DNA from: Dicaeum eximium
Lineage: Eukaryota > Chordata > Aves > Passeriformes > Dicaeidae
DNA: 64,000 nt
NCBI GenBank assembly: GCA_013396995.1
Contig: VWZP01007510.1
Coordinates: forward strand, 408,857-472,856
Direction: 5' to 3'
The notes below the pieces were generated by a model that saw only the letters and a list, made by a program, of their open reading frames with translations, ran no database searches and was not told the origin of the DNA. This document shows positions 12,386 to 27,300 of the stretch, piece after piece. Position numbers and translations under genes: made by a program. Position 1 is the first letter of the stretch. Every line of letters starts with the position of its first letter.

Positions 12386-15300
12386 CTGTAACAAAGAAAG
12401 ACAGTCTCTTATTAGTGGTTTGCTGACAGACAAGTTTGTTTTTCAAGCAAAACAGTCTATATTTTACACAGCTTCTTGAGTAAGAAGAAAATGACACAAG
12501 AAAGAGAAATGCCCAGAAATCAGCAACAGTTTATTTGAAAATTAATAGCTTTTTTCACACCAACTCTGAGTGAAATCTTGATCCCAACAAAAAACACAGC
12601 AGAAAATCTCTTCACCTCTCTTCACCTGGAAAAATCAGGCAAGCATTTTTCACCCCCTGTGTTCTGCCAAGTGAAAACTAAAGTCTGCATCTGGCTGACA
12701 CTTTCTGTAGTGTCAATTCACTTTGTGCAGAGCCCCAGTCCCAGGCAAAGAAGAACATGTTGAGCTGTAGCCAGGTGTGGGTTGGTCTCTTCTCCCAGGG
12801 AACAAAGGACAGGGCAAAAGGAAAGGGCCTAAAGTTGCACCAGGGGAGGTTTACATTAGGTATAAGGAAAAACCTCTTCACTGAAAGGGTTGTCAGGCAC
12901 TGGCACAGGCTTCTCAGGGAAACGGTTGAGTCACCACCCCTGCAGGTATTTAGAAAGACATGTGGATGTGGTGATTTTAAAAGACAACTCTAAAAGGAAC
13001 ATTCACATGGAATCCAAGGGGTTTAGAAACCTGCAGGTGGGATCTTAAGTCTGCTGTCCATGTGGGCAACACACAGCCCTGCTCTCCCTCCATTTCTCAG
13101 ACTTACATATCCATTGTGGGCTGGAGTCCTAAGAAACCCAGCAAGCAAAAGAACTCTCTTGGATGGAGTCCTCAGAGTCTGAAAGCATCCTCCCCCAGTT
13201 ACACAAGCCTCCATCTCTTCCCACCCTCACGTCAGACATCAATTCTAAAAGGTTTTGAGAAAGGGCTTCTGGCAGCTGTCTCTAGCTCGCTCTGACCTAA
13301 AAACCCCTGAAGAATTGTATGACATTCAGGCCCATGGCCTGTTTCTTAAAAACTGGCTGTCCTCATAGAGGAGACCAGCCCCAGGCATAGGTCAAGCTTG
13401 CAGGAAATACCTCAAACATTTCAGCACTTGCACTGTCTGAATATCAGGCTTGAAGATTAGATTCCAATTAGACTTTATACTCCTCAGCCTTCGTGGAAGA
13501 AAACTGAGAAACTGAGCATGCAGTTGGAGCAGAGCTGGACAGGAGCTACGTTGGTTGTTCAAACAAGGTGATCTGTTTTGCCTTTGTGCAAACCTTGCTC
13601 ATCAATGTTGTCTTGAATACTGGTAAAAAATTAGAGCTTCTTAGGCTGTGTTTTAAAGAGCAGCCTGCTGTTCACCTGCTTTCTGCATGCAGTATCCCAG
13701 TCCAAACCATAAATAAGATCCTGGCCTCCTGCAGTGTTGCTATAAAAACTGAGTTTAAGAGTCTGAGCAGGTGAAAATCCAAGAAAACCTCACAGCAATT
13801 TCAAAAGTCTGCAATAAAGCAGAGAAGTTTCTCTCCCTACTTTCCCCAAAATTATAATCATACTTTGGAGCCAGAAGAAGACAACATAGCACACAGTCAG
13901 CAGCACTTACTGGGAAGCGTTTGAAGAGATCATGGAACATGGAGCATGTGAGGGGACTGTTCCTTTTACTAAGGAATTGGGTCAGTGCCTGCTGATAGAC
14001 ATCAGCCACCTTCTGCACATTCAAACAACCTGGGTTCAAAAGCTGTAGGGAAGAAAACAGAACAAAAGCATTTCCAGTGAAACACAAGAATGAATCACTA
14101 ACAACGAATAAATTCATCAGTTCTAAGAGGTTTTTCCAACAACTGGTTATGCTCGAGATATGACACAGAACCATGAAGAAACAGCCAAGCAGGCCCCAGA
14201 TATGCTGTCCCAGGCCCTGACAGCCATATGGCCTTGTCACTGAAGGGCAGCACAGCTTCCTAGTAGGACTACACACACTCCATGTAGTGTGGGGCTGTGC
14301 TTCATGTTTGTGGTTGGCATGTCTAGTACACAAGGCTCACAGGGCACTGCAAGCCCATTGTGCAGTAGCTGGGCTGGGCACATGGTGCTTGTTCTCAGTT
14401 GAAGAGCTACTTGTATCTGTAGATGTTAGTGTATGCACATATCTGTATCCACATAAACTTAGCATATGTCCAGAACTCCTAAGTACTCAGCAGACAAGCC
14501 CTAGCACTGATCAGGGATCCAGCAAGCCCAGAACTCTGTCCATGCTCCAACATCCCCCTCTGGTGGGGAACAAGAATCCCAGACACACAGCAAATAGCTG
14601 AGACCTGTTCAGCCTACATGGATCTAAACTAACAGGAGTCATTGAAGAGCCAAGTGTGGAGCACTGCACCCCAACGTTGCTGACTGTTCTCATCTTGCCA
14701 GGGAAGTACTGCTTTTTGGGAAGAGTAAAAAATTAGGGCCCAGGAGGAAAAAGCTGTAATCTCCACAGTAGTGAACCTCTGCCCAATCTTGCAAGATTAA
14801 GGCACTAATTCCTGTGCTCATTTGAAGGGTTCAGAGGCAAGGTCAGCTGGTGAGACAGAGATACTGTTTGCTAAGTTTCTAGTGGCGGTGACTGGAGTGG
14901 GCTGCCCAATATAAAGGGTCACCATACTCTGAGATCTGTGAAATGCAGCAGAGACAGTAGGTGAAAGGGGATCAGACTAAGGGTCTCCTAGTAATGGACA
15001 CCTGTAGCACAATCAGATGAAGTCTCCCTCCAAGCAACTACCACCAAAATCAGGGCTGCTCCACACACTCTTCACCCTTCACTCTTCACCTTAGCCCAAA
15101 CCTCAGGGGAATAGGAGTTTATTCTTATGCACCACTGTTCTGTCTCTTCCTGCTCCTCAGCACCCTCTGGAAAAAAACCTCAAGAGTGACTGCCAGGAGT
15201 TTAATGGAAAAAACAGCAAATCAGGGAGGAGAACAGCACAAATACACATGAGGCTTCTTTGGACATCAACCTGGATCCACTGAATCAGCAGCCCCTGTGC

Positions 15301-18300
15301 CTATGGGCAAGGAGGCACTGAAAGGCAGGAGGGTGAGGGCCAGAAAGGGATGGGGAACTTTTCAGTGTTATGGAAATCATGTAGACAGGTACCTGCAAGC
15401 AGCAGGCCCAGTGACAATGAACAAGGAAGGCCCACTCAGCAGAACCAGGTAATGCAGCTTTACTGGCAAAAGCCATCCTCAGGAGCAGCCACATGTCTTA
15501 CCTGACACGCCTGCTTCGCTTTGCTGTCACTCTGTTTCTCGGGCTCAGAGGGAGGAAGAGTTGATGATGTGTTTCCTTTCAACACTTTGAGCAGGTATAA
15601 TGAGGCACTATAAGAGAAAAGGGGAGAATACAGCAGTTACACAGTGCCACAGTGAAGCCACCTAAGGGCAGAGGCCAAGTGGCACAGGCTGCTTACTCTG
15701 CAGCAAAGATGGTTACAGGATTTGAGAGGGTCCCTTCTCTCAGTCTAACCCACTCTGGCCAGACCTAAAGACAAATCTTAGGAAGCTGAATCATTTAAGT
15801 ATCTGTCATCACAGTCAAATATCCTCACTATCAGCCTGGTTTCCTCAAGCTCATGCTTTTGACTGGCACTGCTGGAGGAGTTCTGCACCTTGCCCAGGAT
15901 CTCTGAGCCTGCACAGCTCAGCCAGTGCTGCAGCACAGCCTCTCAGCCTCAGCTGCCATGTGCTGGAGAACTCAGTTGTACCCATTGAGAGAGCATGCAG
16001 AGTCCTGTGCTTTTGGAAAATGCAGTATTTACTGCACACTGCTCCATGAGGACTGCCACTGCTGGGAAGCTGTCAGGGAACCACACAGCATACACAGACA
16101 GCCCCATGTTGCCAGAAGTACCAAGGTTCCTGCACAGCCACGGGGGAGATGTGCTGCAGAGCCAACAATGTATGATGGCACTGGGCTGACCATGCAACAT
16201 TGTACCCACTGCACACACAGCTGAGTTGAAAAATCCCACACTGAGTATGAAAGTCCATGTGAAACTGGCTATACGTCACAAGAGAGCCTGCTGGTAAATG
16301 GCACTCCTATTTACACCACAGAACAGCAAGATCACTCATCTTTCTAAGAAATACATATCTGGCTTATCCTAATTTTCCTTTATTCTACAGCAAAGGAGAA
16401 AATACTGCTTTGTACAGTCAGGACTCGATCACTATTGCCCTCACTGTGCTATCATGGGGACAGTAAACACCACATTTAAAGAACAATCATCACAGGTTGA
16501 CTAGGAATTACACTCATCCCCCACTGAAGCACACACACTGCATTACTCCCACAGGAAGCCTCAAGAAAACACTTCCCACCAGCAGCAGCAATGCTCTATC
16601 AAACCATTCCTGCAGCACAGAAGCTATAAAAGACAATTACCAAAAAACAGACATTTGAAAATGCTTCAGACTGCCAGGACTGACTAGTCCTTGTGTAAGA
16701 CACAGATGCTGGTATCAAGCCTTCTGCAAGGCTCTGGCTTCCCAGACCTCTTAACACACATTACACCTGCTCAGATCTCACAGCACCAGTCAGGATGCTC
16801 CTTGTGAACACTCACCTGAAGTAATAGAGAGCCACTGCAGAGTCAGTGTGCTTGCAGGCTTTCTTGACAAGTCTCTGCACTAAGGCGTGCACATCTTCCT
16901 GCAGGGAGGCCACTCTCTTGCAGTACTGCTTATTGCGGCACAGCGAGTTCCTGCACAGCATTGAAACAAATCCAAAGCCATTACCTACAGAGACAGCTCT
17001 GGGGAACACATGGCCAGAACACTTACCAGTTTATCAGGGTGAGTGAGAACAAAACCAGAACACTGAGTGATAACAAACAATGCTAGCTGTGGGCAGCACA
17101 TGGCCGTGGCAAGAAGGGTGAGGACTCTTAAAACTTTTCACCTTCAAGCACAAATTTAGGCAGCAGAGCTGATTTTCCTTCAGAGCTCCCACAAAAGGGA
17201 CTGACTACCTCAAACCTTGTTACTTCACAACTGCTTCTTAACTGGGGCAAGACAGCAGCACTGAAAATGCTTTAAAGAGTGCTGAGGATGTCAAGAAGTG
17301 GTGCACAGAGGACACATGTGACACACCATGCGTGATATCTGTCTAGCTGGTATCATCCCTCACTTCTGGCCCTGAACAGAGAATCTGCACTCTGCCTGTC
17401 TCAGAAATAACTTGTTGAGAGTTTGTTCCAACCACAGCAGCAACTCTGTAAGCCTTGGGAGTTGTTGCATGGTCTGACTCAGAGCTCAGAGGCCTATGGA
17501 GGTATTCAGTGAGCTGGCTCCATATCTGCAATACCTGCGTTTGTTCTTGAGGCTTCCACCTACAAACAGGTTTGACAATTCAAGTCCTTTAGCCTAGAAA
17601 ATCCAAATCCTAACTCCCTTCCTGCAGGTTATGTCTAAGCACTGTGTATGTGTGTGGTGCTGGTCATCTAACCTATACAATCTCTAAGCAATTGCCTTCA
17701 ACCTTAGACCAGCTCCTGGTGTTCAACCAATACCACAGCTGTTTATCAAAAGCCACTGTCTATTATAATCTGGAGGTCTAAGGACACTTACTTGAAGATA
17801 CTAGCTGTTTTCTGGAGGAAGTCAACCTCCTGCTTGTCAGAGTCTGAGCTCATGCACTGTTCAATCAGTTGAAGCAGGGGCTCAATGATATCGAAGACCA
17901 AGGGGTTCTCTGCTTGCTTAACCAGGAACACATCAATCAGATCCAACACCTGCAAACACAGTTATCCATGTGAGGAGTAAAGCAGACAGGGAAACAAGAT
18001 GGATTTACCCAGAAGAAAATTATTTGCAGCTGAGATCTGCACACATTCTGGTATCATTTCTACTGTTAAGGCATGGAAAACTGAAAATTAAAATTTGAAA
18101 CTGAAGATTAAGAGCTGTCTGTTGGTTCCAACTCCATTTCATGCAGTGACACCATTTAGAAAGAACAGTTACAAGAATCAGTGTCACCTGGCCAGACCTG
18201 CAGTCACTCTAACCTGGCACAGGTCCCTGTTTGCACCACTGACTGACAGCTCTCACCCCTGCAAGCCCCCCTTGAATTACAGACAGTGCATTAGCATAGA

Positions 18301-21300
18301 ATCAGCCTTTTTACAGAACAGCATCAGAGGGAAATGCAGCAGAGCCACTGGCTCACTTCACTATTCAGCCTTGGCTAACCTGACTCCAGACTCCCTTTCT
18401 GTCTGGGAGCAGCTGGAGCTGTCCCTGGATGCTGGAATGTCCCAGAAGGTCCATGCTGACACCAGGCGGCCTGAACTCAACATTACAGTCACAACCAACC
18501 AGGGGGTTTATCAATCCCCTCTGACTGTACCGGCCAAAAAAAATTCATGTTGTAAAATGACCTGAGGCATCTTATACATGTCTCATTAGGAACAGCAAGC
18601 TTGTCCAGTTAAAAGAAACCTGACAGGCATCTTTGGGTAGCTGCAGTAAAGGATCTTATCAATTTAAGCATTTCAGATCAGCATCTGAAAACCATGCTGC
18701 ACTTTTAGACAGCACAATCCTGGTTTTCAAACAGGCCTGTGAAGCCTCAATCACTGGCCCCAACAGTGCTGTGCCAGGTGCTGTACAAAGCCAGAACAAT
18801 TCAGTCCCAGCTTCCAGGAGCTCATGACATATGTGACTGTCCAAGCTGTTTAGTATTAGGTAGCTCACAGCATGCACAGGCTTCAACTAACATGCTGCTA
18901 AGCCAGAGGTCTTCACAGCAAACACTTCTCTCCCACCTTAGCCTTGAAATCCCTCCGTAGGATCTTCTCTTTCCGTATTCTGTCCTTCTCATCTTTCTTC
19001 GCCTGGATCCGTTTCTGCTGCTCAGCAAAAAGGGCTGAGATGTTCTTGTCAAGAGCCATCATAGCCTCATCATCCAGTTCTTCATCACTCTTATCTCCTT
19101 CCTTTTGTTTTTAGAAGAGAAAACCCAACACATCAATTCTTATGCTTTAAAAAGACAGTGGGGAGGGAATCAGAGCCAAGACCAGACTCAAATAGGGATG
19201 TAGCTAACCCAGAATAATACTGTAGGGGAGAGAACACAGATGCTCAGACCCATGAGAAATCTCACTTATATTTTCCATCAGGTAATCTGGCTGCACAGCA
19301 CTAACATGCAGAGGATCAGGAGAGGAAACAGGCTGAGGTTTTGACCTGACTCCCTCTGGGCTGTTCCTCCTTCAGTAAGGAGGTTCATATGTTGCTATGT
19401 CTGCAACCCTTATTGGAATCATTAAACCAAACTCAATCACTGCTGCATTAAGTCTCCAGAGTGGCCTGCAGGGAACACTCCTCCACAGGGCCAGCCAACA
19501 CATGGAACAGTATCTCAGTGCTTTAGTTCACATCAATCTCATTTATTACAGGCAGGAACACAAGCTGTGTCAAGCTAGACTTAACAAGCTAAAGTGCTCA
19601 AGACATATGAACAATAAATAAAAGGACAAGTGACTTATTCCCACAGCTCACCTAGGACCCTGACCTGTTTCAAGTGCCATACAAAGTTGGCTGCAAGGGC
19701 TGAGACTACATGAGTTCAGGCAGGATGAGGGTTACTGGATCATCTCTCACCATCCCAACCTCCTGGTGGGCAGTGAAAACTTACCAAAGTCTTCCCTGCT
19801 TGGAGAACTTTCATCAGCTGATTGCGAAAATTATCATCAACTTCTTCATTCTCCTCATCTTCACTGTTAGTGCTGTCTTCATCTGAGGAGTCCTCACTTC
19901 CTTCTTCATCCTAAGGAAGGAAAGTTCATCTCCTGAGCCCACCATACAAGCCCAACTCAATTCTCAGAAATAAAACCTCAACCCTTCTCTCCCTACTGCC
20001 TTCCTTCTAGCCCTCAGATCCAAGTACAGACACCTCAGATAATGGGGTACCAGGTCTCCACAAGGGCTAAAAGTGGAATACAATACAGACTTCTCTGTCA
20101 CATTAAATAAGTATCAAAGATAATCTTCCAAGGAACAGCTCCCATCTGACCCTCCTCTCTGCTGATGCCTGTAATGCTTCATAACTTGAATCTCTACAGT
20201 CCTTAAAAATGTAAGATCTGGAATCCAGCTGGCTGTGCATCACAGCCATGATTCTGTCTGTGGCTGCAAAAAGGAGAGGCCTGAGCTCATTTCAAGATGC
20301 AGCTATTTCTTCTCAGAAAGGTATCTATTCAACCAGCAACACCTACAACAGCAGGCCAAGAGACTCAAGCATGCACTTCCAACAAGGTGTTGAACCTTTA
20401 AAATAAATCTTAATAGAATGACAGCCATTTTCCTCAAATAGAGAAATTATGTTAATCTATTAACACAGTTCAGGAGAAACATTAAACACTGAGGATATGA
20501 AGAGTGTTTGTCACTGGCAATGGCACAATTACCGTGTCCTGTGCAGATTTGGTCTTTTTGTTCGATTCTTCCGTCACAACGACTGCACTTTCTTCATTTT
20601 GCTCTTGGTTAGGGTCAAAAACCTACCAAAAAAAGGGATTTGTGTTTTTTCAGTGTTTTGTTTTCAAGCATTTCTTGTGTACAACAGACAGAAATTTCAG
20701 CACAGTAACCCAGCTGAATAACAGAATTTTAAGTAAGGGCATTAACTTTCTGCTTGCTAACATGCCAAGTTCTTTCTGTAAGTAACAAAAAACGTGGGGA
20801 AAACTGAACAGGCTAGTGGCATCACACATCTTGGTTTGTTACAAATGAAGGATCAGGTTCATCACAAAGCACCTGACAGCCCATCTTTGCAATCCACATA
20901 TTATTTTCTCAGTACACATCATCTTTCTTAGTGGTATGACCAATTCAGATTTTTAGTGTCACTTATTTTAAGCACCTCTATGAAAAAAGCACCTTTCTAG
21001 AAAAAAGAAATGTTACCATTTATACTCACATATAAAATCTATCGGTTATATAAACTGACCCAGGAATTTATTCAGTCTTAAACTATCAAGTAGTACAGCT
21101 TAAAGCTAACAGAGCTCAGCCTCCTGTAAAAAACAACCAAACTCCTCCCCCACAAAAACAAAAAAAAAGCCCCAACTCTCTCTAAACTACAGTTCAAATT
21201 CAATAGCACACATCACTGGACATTTCCTAAATCAAGCAGACTTTATATTAAACCTAAAATCTGGACATGCTTGTACATACATCTGTTAGGGACAAAACAG

Positions 21301-24300
21301 GCAAACAGTACAAGGGCCTACTAGTGCCTCACTTACATCCAGGATCAGCTGCAAGCCCCTCTTGGTCAGGCTAGGGCATATCCATGCAAACACACTCTTG
21401 GAAATCCGACGTAAGAGGAGGCTGGGCTGGGCAAGGAGGGACAGAAGGATTTCCACCATCACCTCAACCCATCCTGGCTCTGAGTTGTCTGCACAGGAAC
21501 AAACAAAGAATGACAGGAAGAGGCATTGGTATATCAGTAAGAAACGACAGAAAAATTCACCAAGGAATGAAAAGTAAAGTTGTCCTTCTAGCTGACTCTT
21601 AAAAGCACCACTCAGCAACACAGACCAGAAGGCTGGGAGGGAGAAACCACAGGGAGAAACATGTTTGAAATGGTCTTTTGACCACTGCAAAGGCTTAATA
21701 CTATTTATTAAATCATTACTTAGATAAGCAGTTCTGCAAGTCGCCTGACATCTACTTGGCCACATTAAAGCAATCAGCAGCTGGTCAGCAGAAGTATATG
21801 CATTTTATAGTGTTTCCAGTGAAATCAGAAGTCACAGCAGCCCATGAAATTCGTCCCTTAGTCCAAAAGTTTGGGAATCCTGCTCTACAACCAACCAAAC
21901 CACCAAAGAATTACAGCTTTTATTTTCACAGTGCCCTCAAATTGATTTACACAGATTTCATGAGAACAAGACCACAGTTGGAAAGGAAATCAAAAGATCA
22001 AGCCTAGTTTTTTCCTGGTCAAGTCCCAACCTAGAGAGTCCACAGGCCCTAAACAAGGATCAGTCTCCATCTCCAAACATGCTGTGTATACACAGAGGAC
22101 ACATTTAGTTTGCTCAGAACTCAAGCTAAGAGGAAAACATGTTTCATGCCTGCTGGGTGTTCGAGCCCACAGCCTTGCCAGGCAGACACCACCAGCTCAC
22201 CACCAGCCACTGGCCCACACAGAACAATGACTCAAGGAGAATGAACTCCCTTGGAGTACTCTCCCAAGCCAGGGCAGCTATGGAGCTCAGCTCTCCTTCC
22301 CAAGGCACCCAGGAACACAACCTACTGACAGTGCAGAGAGCTGGAGCAGAAGACTTAGAACGGCACGGGAAGATAATGAAGAAGGGATTCTCCTGGGGTA
22401 AGTGCATCAAGCCAGAACCAATGCAGAGGGCTTCACTAATGCAGAACTGCCATCTTCTGTCTTTGACAGACCACTAACAATCCCACTCCCTTTCTTTCTG
22501 TAGGGAGGACTCACCAGTGTTTTTCTTCTTGGCTTCTTTGCTGAACGCCCTCTCTGTGCAGTTCAGAAGGTCGCTCAGAACATCCACTGTTTCAGACTGA
22601 TTCTGTTTGATCACAAGCAGACAGTAAACAGGCTCAGAACTCCCCACTACCAACAACAACAAAAGGAATATGCTCCAAAATCTAAGGACCACTCTAAACA
22701 GGTACAAATATTGCAATCAACTACTACAACTCTTCTGCAGGGAAAAAACTCATGAAATTAAGTAAAAATTGTTTCAGTCAGCAGCAAATCAAGGGCAGAA
22801 CTAATGGTCAGAACAAGCTTTACCCATTACATGTCTACAGGCATTGTAATCATCACTTTATTAAATCACTTTATTTAATCAGTTTATTAGCTGCCAGTTG
22901 TCCATTTTCAGAAGCCAGAGGTTCTGAAAGGCTGGATCTCTGAACAGAGAGAAACTCCCCATCTTGGTGTTCAGAAAGCCCAGCTATCAGCCTATTTTAT
23001 ACTACAGAAATATTAATCAGAGATCTTACCTTGAAAAGATGAATGGCCACTGAAAGCAGAAGTTGTTGGAAAGCACTGACTTTGGCACTGTCTGATTTGT
23101 TTTTCTTTTTCTGCAGGTTCTTCACAGACTGAAGTGTTCTGAAGAAAGAAACCTCTCTGAGTTTTTCACAATTACAACAGCAAATCATCTCGTATGACCA
23201 GACTAAAAATATGACCAAAACTATAGTACTGTTTTGGGTACTTCACATTTCATTTATTGGCATTGGATACTCTTTTAGAACACAATCTTAACCCAATAAT
23301 AGTATCTCACTGAATGTGAGTTATAAAAAAACTGCACTGTGCACAGACTACATTCCTAATACCACAGCCAAGGCTAGACCTTTATAAGGAATCAAACTCA
23401 GAAGAGTCATTGAGAAGTTTGTACAGGCATTATTAAGAGAAAAGATGAGCGGACTGCTACAATCATGTTTGGGAGAAGGACTATGAACAAAAATAGAGAA
23501 GGACATAGCTACCACATAGTTAACACACAGAAGGAAGAGGAAGAAAGGAATGGGGTGAAAAGAAACAGAAAGACGCTTTGAAACCCAGCCATGGGTGCAG
23601 GATACTCAAAAGGGAAGAAAAAGAACTGCCACTGCCTGTGCAATGGCTGTGCTACAGCAATCAGAATGGCATGAGGCAGAGAGAATACAACATCTCTTTT
23701 GCTGTCCTAAAGAGAAACCAAGACCAGGGCTTTCCCACCTTTCTCACTTCACCAACCCAGCACCCAGCTTCCCAAGTGTCTCACCTCTCCCAGATATCCC
23801 TCTGCTCCTCGGTAAAAGGTTTCACAGCTTTGACATGCTCACTGGAGAGCAGCTTGTTGGCATACTCAGCGAGGAGAAAGATCCACAGCTTCCCATCTGC
23901 AGTCACACCATGAACGTGCTTCTCTCTCAAGGCTGCAGCCTCTGCTGCATCCCCCAAAACAGGCAGGGTGTTTAATGTCTGAAGTAACCTGCAAGGAAAG
24001 ACAGCCATCATGTTACTGTCAGAAGAACAAATGGCCAAAATAACACCCACCAGCAATGCACTCTCATCCCAGAGTTCTGGTCACCCACTGCAGCCCAGAC
24101 TGACAGTGTCTGACTTTCAACCCACACAGGTAGCCAAGATAGTAGTGTAGAGCTCATTATCTTGGTGGCCCCAAGCTACCTGGCTCTCAAAGACACTAAT
24201 TATCTCAGTTGTTTCTCACTCTGTGTCCCATGTCCTCTGCTTTCCTTCTACTGAGGTTTGGCAATGATCTAAAAACATCTGTTATCAACTCTATCTTCCT

Positions 24301-27300
24301 TAGTACAGAGAGGGCTGTGGAGTCACCAGCACCTTGCAAACAGAGTGGACAGAAAGCCAACAGCCACCAGCACAACCCCAGCACCTCCCTCTTCCCCTTC
24401 CTTCTTGCAACACAGGCAATGGAAATATTATAGGAAAAAGCAGTATGAGCTCAATTCCACACCTGCCGTATCATCTCACGTATACTCATCACATTTGTCA
24501 TGGACAAAACATGGATCTTTGAAAAAATCCATCACCTTAAAAAAAGCCATTTCCTGGTGCTGGAGTTAAAGAAATGCTCCAATAGCAGCCTACCATTCCA
24601 AACTTCTTGCCCTGCCATTCACAAGCTGATCTTACCCTCAGGAAAAAAGAGAAATTTCCAAGCTTAAAGCATGCAATCAAATCCTTACCCAAAGAAGTAG
24701 TTTTCTGTCTCCACACGATCCCGTTCATTTAGGGGCTCTGACGGAAGGACACTAGCCTCAGCTATCTGGGAATTCTTCTTCTTAGCAACAAAGAAAGCAT
24801 GGAAGAAGCAAAACCTAAAATAGACAGAAATAGGAACAAAATGAAATCCCAGATTGGTCATAACAAAGCAAAATCAGCCCATGTGTGCAAACCAAACAGC
24901 TCCACATTCAAGAAGTCCAAGCACTGAAAAAAACCACTGTTTACAATGAGACTGTTTTCTTGAGATGCACAGGGTAAAGAAGAGAAAAAGATGCTCAGGA
25001 CTTCACAAAGGTGAAGCAGCAACACTTAAGGCCACAAAACACAATACTAAGACCCTCAGATGTGGGTCATACTCTCCAAGACACTTTAAGTGACAGATAA
25101 ATATTTATTAAGACTGGATGTTAAAAATAATATCTTCAAGAAGTTTAGGCAAGCAGGAAAGGAAAATTTATTGAAAATAAATGGGACTAATGTGATTTTA
25201 AGTGCCAACTACTTATGACACAGGTTAGTCCAATTATGCAGCAGGTATTTTGAAAACAAAACCTAGTCTCCTAAATGATGTATTATGGAGCATTTCCACT
25301 ACTGGATTTGCATAGTGTCATGGGGACAGCTTATCTGGAATACTGCTGTTGAGCCACACAGAATTATCCCAAGCACATGTGTCTTTACATCAGTCTCACC
25401 TGGCAATGTCCATCACAAGGCTTTCATCTCTTCTCGTTGCACTCTCAGTGATGTTAACCAGTCGGTGCATGATCCATTTTCTCAATCGAGCAGTCTTCTG
25501 TGGTGCTCTTTGAATAAGAAGGTGGGCACAATCAGCAGTTTGAACACTAACCCAACAGAAATACACACTGCACAATCCACTGCATCAAGAAGTGACTTTC
25601 AGATATTTAGAGGCAAAGTTATGTAGTAACAAAGTAACAGGTACAAAAGAAGAGATACAATCTTCTCAAGTTTGCTTTTTACTATGCAAAAGATGATCTA
25701 TTTACCCCACAGAGAGTCTGCAGATGAGGAAAAAGCACCTTAAGAATTGCAGCAGTCAGTAGAGTGAGGCTTATAGGTGCCAGGTAACACCTAACCTGGC
25801 CTGAATGCCAGAGTGTCTAACACACAGATAAAAGAGAGGCACAATTCCTACAAGACCTGAGAAACTGTAGTGAAAGAGGAAACCACTGGACATATTCTCC
25901 AAAGCAATAGTCAGGGCTAGAAAAAGAAGAGAAAAGGCCCTTTTGGTGATCCAGTCTGCTTGGGCAGGCTGGCTGGTTCTCAACATACTTGCAGAATTTG
26001 CAGAATTGAATTTTATCCCAGAGAAAGTCAGATGCTGGGGCTAAACTTTCTGAGACACAGGAAATGAACAATTGTCAACTCATGGCAAGGGAAGCAGCAA
26101 ATGTTGAGAGGAAGGTGCAATACCCACGTACTCACATGTCTCCATTTTGCCGGTTCTGTTTTTGCCGGTGACTTGAGAAGTCTAAACAACAATCCAAGTC
26201 TGGCCTGAGGAACATGTCTTTGAGCCAGCAGATGTATTTTTGCAAGGCCACTGCCTGCAGGTGTCTGACTACCCTGGAAGCACTCAACAACACTGGCCTT
26301 CCTTGATTGGTAAGGGTAGAGAAGCCTATCATCACAGCCAGTTGCCTCTCCGGGTCATCGCAGCCACTCAGAAACGTATCTATATATCCCTCCATTTCTG
26401 CAGCAAACTTAAATCCCTGGGGAAGCTGAAAAACACAGTCAAAGAAGCAGGTCAGGAACTTCACACTCAGATTGAATGGCTCTGTAAATATAAATCATAG
26501 AATCACAGAATGGCCTGGGTTGGAAGGGACCTCAAAGCTCATCTCAATCCTAACCTCCTGCCATGGGCCTGAAGGGACAACTTCCACTAAATCAGATTGC
26601 TCCAAGCCCTGTCCAACCTGGCCTTGAACACTTGCAGTGTAAAGCACATGAAAGAATTTGGCTGCAGTAAGTAAATTAAAGTCATCAATTTCACCTCATG
26701 GTCTTCCTCTCACAGCAGCAGCCACTGGAAGCAACCACAGAATCCTGCCATGTACCAACATCAACTCTGTAATTTGTACCTCCCAGAACAGAGAGGCCTC
26801 AGCAGGATGGACAACATGCTGGCCAGTGCAACAAAGCTCCCAGGCTGATCAACTCTTTATTTTGGGTGAAAGTTCCAGGATGTTTCTCACATCATCTGCC
26901 TTAGAGTTTCCCTTGGTTTGGAAATTCCCCACCATCAATTCCAGTCTCATCTAGCAGCCCGGGAGCCTGCTGATCTACAGGGCTTAGAATAAATGCCACC
27001 TCCTCTCCCTGGTGTCTCAGGAGCATTGAGGCATTCTGAAAGGAGGGGGAGTTGATTTGTTTAAGCTAAAACTCATATCCTGAGGTGTGGGTGTTTTATG
27101 GTAAGTCTCATCTTCAGTCCTGCCACTGTCCCACAAGGCATACAGCTGGCAGGCTGCTGGCCTTGGACACTGTCCAGCAGCATAGAGACCACCAGGACAT
27201 GTCCCATTCCACCATGCATCCCATTCCCTTACAGTTCTTAACAGCCCAGAGTGTTCAATCCCACCCAACTTGTTCTAGGGAAAAAAAGAAAAAAAAGCTT

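Noticed and set aside
18095..18565. 156-codon plus-strand ORF
   Set aside because: Lies in a MYBBP1A intron, has no family resemblance and no supporting splice or promoter signals.
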